59,318 bases of DNA. Source: an uncultured Pelagibacteraceae bacterium (lineage in GTDB: Bacteria; Pseudomonadota; Alphaproteobacteria; Pelagibacterales; Pelagibacteraceae). The position numbers and the translations under genes were made by a program. The notes under the pieces are model-generated. The model did no database searches, had not been told where the DNA came from, and saw only the letters and a program-made list of their open reading frames with translations. The stretch covers positions 1-59,318 of the forward strand of contig CACMRM010000006.1 of assembly GCA_902616145.1 (NCBI GenBank), in the 5' to 3' direction. Shown one piece after another: positions 54,475-59,318 of this stretch. The number at the start of each line of letters is the position of its first letter. Position 1 is the first letter of the stretch.

Positions 54475-55379
54475 TGTATACAATTTTTGGTTTTTATAAG
54501 TTTAAAAAGATTAAATTTCTGAAAAAATATAAATCTCTATTTCAAAAAGAAATTTTTAAAAACAATGTGAGGGGTACAATAATTTTATCAGCAGAGGGTA
54601 TAAATGGAACTATTGCAGGTAAAAGAGATGATATAAGCAAAATAATAAAGATTATAAAAAGACAATTTCGGTTGAAGAATTTTGATAGCAAGAATACTTC
54701 AAAGAGTCTTTTTCAACCATTCCATAAAGGTAAAATAAAAATCAAAAATGAAGTTGTTCCATTGGGTTTAAAAATAAACCCAAATAATAAAAAACTTAAT
54801 AGATATGTTTCTGTAAAGTCATGGAATAAACTTATTTCAAACAAGGAAACTTTAGTTATAGATGCTAGAAAGCCATTTGAATATGATGTGGGTACTTTTA
54901 AAAATTCTGTAAATCCAAATGTACAAAATTTTAAAGATTTTCCAAAATATCTAAAAAAAATTGATAAAGCCAAACCTGTAGCAATGTTCTGTACCGGAGG
55001 AATTAGGTGTGAAAAGGCTTCTATATTTTTAAAAAGAAAAGGTTTTAAAAATGTTTTTCAATTAAAAGGAGGAATACTTAATTATTTGAAAAAAACTGAG
55101 AGGAAAGAGAGTTTATGGAAAGGAGAATGTTTTGTTTTTGATAATAGAGTATCTCTCAAACACAAATTAAAACAGGGAACTTACTCTGTATGCAGTGGAT
55201 GTCGAATGACTTTTTCAATAAAAGATAAAAAATCTTACAAATATGAGGAGGGGGTCTCGTGCCCAAGGTGTTATGACACACTCTCAAATTCACAAAAAAC
55301 AAGATTTCGTATGAGGCAAAATCAAATTAATCTTGCTAAAAAAGCTGGAAGAAAGCATAAATTTCAAAAGGAATATTAA
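54474..55379 (+). CDS. trhO: tRNA uridine(34) hydroxylase TrhO (YceA/rhodanese family)
   Basis: 301 residues. N-terminal acylphosphatase-like domain (GTIILSAEGINGTIAGKRDD), rhodanese domain with active Cys173 in PVAMFCTGGIRCEKASIFLK, and a C-terminal zinc-like segment with CSGCRMTF and CPRCYD, preceded by FVFDNRVSL. Catalyses oxygen-dependent formation of 5-hydroxyuridine at the wobble position in known members. Coupled to the upstream O-methyltransferase. Confidence 0.92.
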   Translation: MYTIFGFYKFKKIKFLKKYKSLFQKEIFKNNVRGTIILSAEGINGTIAGKRDDISKIIKIIKRQFRLKNFDSKNTSKSLFQPFHKGKIKIKNEVVPLGLKINPNNKKLNRYVSVKSWNKLISNKETLVIDARKPFEYDVGTFKNSVNPNVQNFKDFPKYLKKIDKAKPVAMFCTGGIRCEKASIFLKRKGFKNVFQLKGGILNYLKKTERKESLWKGECFVFDNRVSLKHKLKQGTYSVCSGCRMTFSIKDKKSYKYEEGVSCPRCYDTLSNSQKTRFRMRQNQINLAKKAGRKHKFQKEY

Positions 55380-55381
55380 TT

Positions 55382-56743
55382 ATGGATTTGACTAAAGGTT
55401 CAATTTGGCAACTCTTAAGAAAAGTTACGATACCTGCAAGCACAGGATCCCTATTTCAAACTTTTTATAATTTAGTCGATACTTATTTTGCAGGTAGAAT
55501 TTCACCAGAAGCGTTAGCAGCGATTGCAAAATCATGGCCAATATACTTCATAGCAATAGCTGTTGCAGTCGGTATTGGGGCCGGAACTACAGCTCTAATC
55601 AGTAATTCAATTGGAGCCAAAGAGGATAGGAAAGCCTCAATGTACGTTGCTCAATCAATAGTATTAGCAATCGTAATTTCAATTTTCGTAACTTTATTTG
55701 GCTTAAATCTTTCCGATGAACTCTTGAGAATTATGGGCTCTACTGAAGAAAGTATAATTTTAACACGCGAATATTTAGATATAATTTTTTTTGGAGCTAT
55801 CATTGTATTAGTCCAACTATCTTTAAACGGAACTTTAAATGCCCAAGGTGATACAAAAAGTTATAGAAATGTTTTAATTTTTACCTTTTTCTTAAATATT
55901 TTTTTAAATCCATTATTTATTTTTGGTTATGGATTTATACCAGCATTTGGAATTGCTGGCTTAGCTATCGCTACGTTAGTTTCTCAGTGTATTGGTTTAA
56001 TATATTTAGCTAATAAAGTTTATTGTTGTAAATTAAAAAAATTCCTTTATATAGAATGCTTTAAACCAAAGATTGAGTACTTAAGCTCGCTCTTCAAACA
56101 ATCAGTGCCAATAATGTTTACTATGTTGATGATAATGTTTGGAGTATTCAATATTTTCTATTTTGTTGGTCAGTTTGGTGAATTAGCTACAGCCGGTTAT
56201 GGCACTGCTGTAAGAATTGAACAAGTTTTATTGTTACCAGTCATAGGTTTAAATACTGCTGTTTTATCAATAGCAGGCCAAAATTTTGGAGCAAAAATGT
56301 ATTTTAGAGTAAAAGAAGTATATGGAAAAGCTCTTATGTTTGGTTCAGGATTTATGGTATTAGCAGGTATATTTGTTTATCTAACTTCAGAAATTATTAT
56401 TTCTTTTTTTACTAATGATTTAGAGGTAATCCGAAGAGGAGCGCTTTACTTACAGGTAGCAGCCTTAATTGGACCCGTGTATCCCGTCTTCTTTATTACC
56501 TCTGCTTTATTTCAGGCACTCAAAAGACCTATTTATAGTTTATATATGACAATTCTAAGATTAACGTTAATACCATTTATGTCATTGTGGTATGTCATAA
56601 ATATTAGAAATGGCGAATATCAAGATATTTTCTATACGATTTTAGTAACAAATTGGATGATGGGATTAGTTGTCTTAACTTTCGTACCATTTTTTTTAAA
56701 GAGAGTTTTTAGGATTTCTTTGAAAAAATTATTTGTATTCTAG
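55382..56743 (+). CDS. MATE family multidrug/metabolite exporter
   Basis: 453 residues, twelve hydrophobic segments in two halves. The first half has LRKVTIPASTGSLFQTFYNL followed by VDTYFAGRISPEALAAI; the second has KQSVPIMFTMLMIMFGVFNI. GLNTAVLSIAGQNFGAK is the repeated MATE motif (usual GQNxGAK). Sodium or proton antiport of cationic compounds in characterised members. Starts 2 bp after trhO and its end overlaps the convergent ABC permease by 15 bp. Confidence 0.93.
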   Translation: MDLTKGSIWQLLRKVTIPASTGSLFQTFYNLVDTYFAGRISPEALAAIAKSWPIYFIAIAVAVGIGAGTTALISNSIGAKEDRKASMYVAQSIVLAIVISIFVTLFGLNLSDELLRIMGSTEESIILTREYLDIIFFGAIIVLVQLSLNGTLNAQGDTKSYRNVLIFTFFLNIFLNPLFIFGYGFIPAFGIAGLAIATLVSQCIGLIYLANKVYCCKLKKFLYIECFKPKIEYLSSLFKQSVPIMFTMLMIMFGVFNIFYFVGQFGELATAGYGTAVRIEQVLLLPVIGLNTAVLSIAGQNFGAKMYFRVKEVYGKALMFGSGFMVLAGIFVYLTSEIIISFFTNDLEVIRRGALYLQVAALIGPVYPVFFITSALFQALKRPIYSLYMTILRLTLIPFMSLWYVINIRNGEYQDIFYTILVTNWMMGLVVLTFVPFFLKRVFRISLKKLFVF

Positions 56744-57463
56744 CTTATTCTCTAATTTTCTTACAAAATAAGATACTACCAGGATTAGCACCAGGTATTC
56801 TAGAATTAAAAAAGTATAAATTTCTAAGGGCCTATAGGTAGTGGTAACCAGCTCATTAGCTTTTCTTGTTAAATCTCCTATACCTATAATTGATACTAGA
56901 GAGGACATTTTTAAAACATAAACAAATTGATTTCCCATGGCTGGTAATACAACTTTAATCGCTTGCGGAAGAATTACTAATCTCATCTTTCTCCAGAAAT
57001 CCATTCCTAAAGACTCTGATACTTCATGTTGACCTTTTGAAATTGAATTAATTCCCGCTCTAAAAATTTCTGCTTGAAACGCACTCTCACTAATGGTCAA
57101 AGCTATTATTCCAGATACGAATGGCGAGAAACTTACTCCAATCATGATTGGAAGGCCATAATAAATCCAAAGAATTAAAACTAATAAAGGGATGGCTCTA
57201 ACAATTTCTACGTATGTTATGTTAAAATAAGTTAAGAATTTATTATTTGACAATGAAGGTAGAGCAACTATCAAACCAATAATCATAGCTAGAATTATTG
57301 AAACTACTGAAATATAAATCGTAGTTGTAATTCCACTTATTAAAAATTTTAGATTAGTTAATCCATTTATATTATCTGGACTAAGAATATACCAACCCCA
57401 TTCATAGTTAGAACTACATCCTTGAAGCAAAAGTAGAATAGAAATTATTTTTAAAAATTTCAC
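56729..57463 (-). CDS. Polar amino-acid ABC transporter permease (HisM/GlnP type) with lipobox-like N-terminus
   Basis: 244 residues. Five or so transmembrane helices and the EAA loop AGINSISKGQHEVSESLGMD, FWRKMRLVILPQAI, which docks the ATPase. YEWGWYILSPDNINGL before the first permease helix is typical of the family. Oddly, residues 1-20 (MKFLKIISILLLLQGCSS) look like a lipoprotein signal with lipobox LQGC. No other upstream Met would remove it. Pairs with the binding protein 41 bp upstream. No ATPase gene is in the window. Confidence 0.9.
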   Translation of the reverse strand: MKFLKIISILLLLQGCSSNYEWGWYILSPDNINGLTNLKFLISGITTTIYISVVSIILAMIIGLIVALPSLSNNKFLTYFNITYVEIVRAIPLLVLILWIYYGLPIMIGVSFSPFVSGIIALTISESAFQAEIFRAGINSISKGQHEVSESLGMDFWRKMRLVILPQAIKVVLPAMGNQFVYVLKMSSLVSIIGIGDLTRKANELVTTTYRPLEIYTFLILEYLVLILVVSYFVRKLENKLEYK

Positions 57464-57504
57464 TAATTGACTATATTTGTAAATGGGAGGTATTGAAACT
57501 TAAA

Positions 57505-58275
57505 TTATAAGCTTTTTAGATCGTACTTTGCAAGTAAAGTTTTAAAAAATCCGGATGATTGTTTTTTCTTAATCCAATTGCTGACGTAATCATTCCATAC
57601 CTTGTCACCCTTTGGAACCATCATGGCTAAAAATGCTGGATTTTTTCCTCCATCAGGAACTATGGCTAATTGCGGATATTTAATAACTAATTTGTTTGCT
57701 TCTGTTGAACTTGTAATATTTCCATCAGCTCTTCCTGCTAAAACTTCTTGGAAATCTCTCGCAGGAGCTTCAACTGATTGAAGTTTTGATTTTGGAAAAA
57801 ATTCTTTTGCTTTTTCTTCCTGAGAAGTACCTAATGTTGTAGCTATTGTAACACTACTATTGTTTAGAGACTCCCAAGTTGAAAACTTTTTTAAATTCTT
57901 TTTTAAAACAAGTGGGACTGTTGCATACTTGTAATATGTAGCGGTGAACCCGGCTACTTCTGCTCTTTTTGGTGTTTTGGTTACACTTGTCGATATATCG
58001 TATCTATCAGCTGTTATTCCTGCAACAATTGTTTTCCACTCTGCAGGCACAAATTTAACTTTTACGCCCAAATCTTTAGCTAGTTCATTCATCACATCAA
58101 TATCAAATCCTTTGTACTTGTTTGTTTTTGGATCTTTCATTGACATTGGATCCCAGTCTCCTGTCGTACCAACTCTCAGCTCACCACTTTTTTTGATTGA
58201 GTCTAACTTAGATGCTGCTTGAGCACTTGTTGTTATAAGTAGTAGTAATAATATTGAAAATATTTTTTTAATCAC
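57505..58275 (-). CDS. ABC transporter substrate-binding protein, amino-acid family (SBP_bac_3)
   Basis: 256 residues. Signal peptide [20 protein letters not shown] cut near residue 20, then [40 protein letters not shown] (usual GFDVDLAxAIA), [20 protein letters not shown] and [16 protein letters not shown]. The periplasmic receptor for a polar amino acid or similar small acid; PheC-like cyclohexadienyl dehydratase relatives share this fold. Transcribed ahead of its permease. Confidence 0.93.
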   Translation of the reverse strand: MIKKIFSILLLLLITTSAQAASKLDSIKKSGELRVGTTGDWDPMSMKDPKTNKYKGFDIDVMNELAKDLGVKVKFVPAEWKTIVAGITADRYDISTSVTKTPKRAEVAGFTATYYKYATVPLVLKKNLKKFSTWESLNNSSVTIATTLGTSQEEKAKEFFPKSKLQSVEAPARDFQEVLAGRADGNITSSTEANKLVIKYPQLAIVPDGGKNPAFLAMMVPKGDKVWNDYVSNWIKKKQSSGFFKTLLAKYDLKSL

Positions 58276-58349
58276 TTTTTGTTAATAGCTAATCTTTCTC
58301 TTTTTTTCGATTTGCAATTTGACCCACTTAACAATCTTTTGAAAAGGGG

Positions 58350-58394
58350 TTGACTGAAAGGCAGTTTATCAGCTATAAAGAACAAAACAAGAAC
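58350..58394 (+). promoter_or_regulatory. umuDC promoter with alphaproteobacterial LexA operator
   Basis: TTGACT (58350-58355), 18-bp spacer, TATAAA (58374-58379). Immediately after the -10 is GAAC-AAAACAA-GAAC (58380-58394), the reverse complement of the GTTC-N7-GTTC LexA box known in alphaproteobacteria. A repressor there would cover the transcription start. The umuD ATG is 5 bp after the box. Confidence 0.8.
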
Positions 58395-58398
58395 ATTT

Positions 58399-58794
58399 AT
58401 GAAATTAACAATACCTTATTATTTACATAAAGTGGGAGCTGGTTTTCCCTCTCCGGCAACAGATTATATTGAGGACGATATAGATCTAAACTCTCATCTC
58501 ATAACAAATGCACCAGCTACGTTCATCATTAGAGTGCAAGGTAAATCTATGACTAATGTGGGCATATATGACGGCGATCTATTAATAGTAGATAAAAGCT
58601 TAAATCCAAAAAATTTCTCCACTGTTATAGCAAATATCAACGAAGAACTTGTAGTCAAAACTCTGGTTAAAAGTAAGGGCAACAACTATTTAACATCAGG
58701 TTCAAAAAACACATCGGATCGAATTAATTTAACAGATAATCCAGAAATAATAATTTGGGGAGTAGTAACATATGTCATACACAAACAGCAGTAG
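58399..58794 (+). CDS. umuD: UmuD-like DNA polymerase V accessory protein (S24 peptidase)
   Basis: 131 residues. Self-cleavage site Ala14-Gly15 in VGAGFPSPATDY, catalytic Ser50 in VQGKSM and Lys87 in VVKTL. The Ser-Lys spacing of 37 equals that of E. coli UmuD (60/97). RecA filaments trigger cleavage to UmuD', which joins UmuC in translesion synthesis. A LexA-type box lies in the promoter. The stop lies 23 bp inside umuC, so the two are coupled. Confidence 0.95.
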   Translation: MKLTIPYYLHKVGAGFPSPATDYIEDDIDLNSHLITNAPATFIIRVQGKSMTNVGIYDGDLLIVDKSLNPKNFSTVIANINEELVVKTLVKSKGNNYLTSGSKNTSDRINLTDNPEIIIWGVVTYVIHKQQ

Positions 58795-59318
58795 AAAAAA
58801 AGTTGCATTAATTGACTGTAATTCATTTTATGTTTCTTGTGAAAGATTATTTAATCCTAAAATACAAAATATACCAGTTGTAGTACTATCTAATAATGAT
58901 GGTTGTGTAATATCCAGATCTACTGAAGCAAAAAAACTTGGAATAAGAATGGGAGAACCATATTTTAAAGTTAAAGATTTAGTTAAAAAAAACAACGTTC
59001 AGATATTTTCTTCGAACTATGCATTATATGGAGATCTTTCTAGAAGAGTGATGAAAGTTTTAAAAGGTTTTACTGATAAAATTGAAATCTATTCTATAGA
59101 CGAAGCGTTTTTAGATTTATCGCATATCAAAGATGAACAAGTCGAAGAATATGGAAAAAAAATAAGAGAAAGAGTTTTAAAATGGACGGGAATACCAACA
59201 AGTGTAGGAATTTCAAATACAAAAACTTTAAGTAAAGTTGCAAATCATATTGCCAAAAAAAATAAAGCAGGAGTGATCTTTCTAAAAGAAAATATTGATA
59301 ATATACTAAAAGATTTTG
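58772..59318 (+). CDS. umuC: UmuC-like Y-family DNA polymerase, 3' end beyond window
   Basis: Starts at ATG 58772 inside umuD and stays open for 182 codons to the window edge. The Y-family palm is clear: VALIDCNSFYVSCERLFNPK, VVLSNNDGCVISRSTEAKKL, catalytic Asp-Glu in IYSIDEAFLDL, and PTSVGISNTKTLSKVANHIA. Full UmuC is about 420 residues, so more than half is missing. It is the error-prone polymerase V catalytic subunit. Confidence 0.95.
   Translation, partial: MSYTNSSRKKVALIDCNSFYVSCERLFNPKIQNIPVVVLSNNDGCVISRSTEAKKLGIRMGEPYFKVKDLVKKNNVQIFSSNYALYGDLSRRVMKVLKGFTDKIEIYSIDEAFLDLSHIKDEQVEEYGKKIRERVLKWTGIPTSVGISNTKTLSKVANHIAKKNKAGVIFLKENIDNILKDF

Overview
The window is a compact, strongly AT-rich chromosomal segment of an alphaproteobacterium. 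It most probably comes from the SAR11 clade (Pelagibacterales, Candidatus Pelagibacter-like). The reasons are the low G+C, lysine/isoleucine/asparagine-rich proteins, intergenic gaps mostly under 100 bp, many TAATG/ATGA stop-start overlaps, alphaproteobacterial gene neighbourhoods (ruvX-pyrB-pyrC'-plsY-topA; divergent gatCAB) and a GAAC-N7-GAAC element of the alphaproteobacterial LexA type in front of umuDC. The clade assignment is inference from gene style and order; no search was run.

Region by region. (1) 1-2375: sfsA (cut by the window edge), a CinA/MoaB-type domain protein and a GT9 glycosyltransferase. (2) 2446-7511: a 5 kb genomic island. It lies between a truncated 5' half of tRNA-Leu(UAA) and the complete tRNA-Leu(UAA), which share 40 identical bases. 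Short direct repeats sit just inside both ends. The cargo is two exported proteins that look like polysaccharide lyases, a UMF1-type MFS permease, a glycerophosphodiester phosphodiesterase, gene remnants and a small membrane-protein gene bracketed by its own 23-bp repeats. No integrase is present. (3) 7473-10874: nadK, rlmB, tRNAs Leu, Thr, Tyr, Gly and Trp, and tuf. (4) 10884-37996: a nearly unbroken co-oriented transcription/translation block: secE-nusG-rplKAJL-rpoBC, then str (rpsL-rpsG-fusA), S10, spc and alpha operons ending in rplQ. It lacks rpmD (L30), and there is no second tuf after fusA. (5) 38009-43927: rluC, lipB, mgtE, panC, galU and ugd. (6) 43920-50556, minus strand: ruvX-pyrB-pyrC'-plsY-topA-orf70-ridA. 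(7) 50608-56743: gatCAB, an O-methyltransferase, trhO and a MATE exporter. (8) 56729-59318: an amino-acid ABC permease and binding protein, then an SOS-type umuD-umuC pair, with umuC running off the end.

How it works together: most of the window is housekeeping. It covers transcription and translation machinery, Glu-/Asp-tRNA amidation, pyrimidine and UDP-glucuronate synthesis, NADP and lipoate supply and chromosome topology. The accessory content is concentrated in the tRNA-Leu island. That island could let a streamlined marine heterotroph nick an extracellular or periplasmic acidic polysaccharide and handle the products. The repeat layout around it resembles attachment-site architecture (core plus arm-type sites) of a tyrosine-recombinase element that has lost, or never carried, its integrase.

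No gene-free stretch exceeds about 300 bases. The longest, 2376-2660, holds the truncated tRNA and two repeat families. 6880-7028 holds nothing I recognise.
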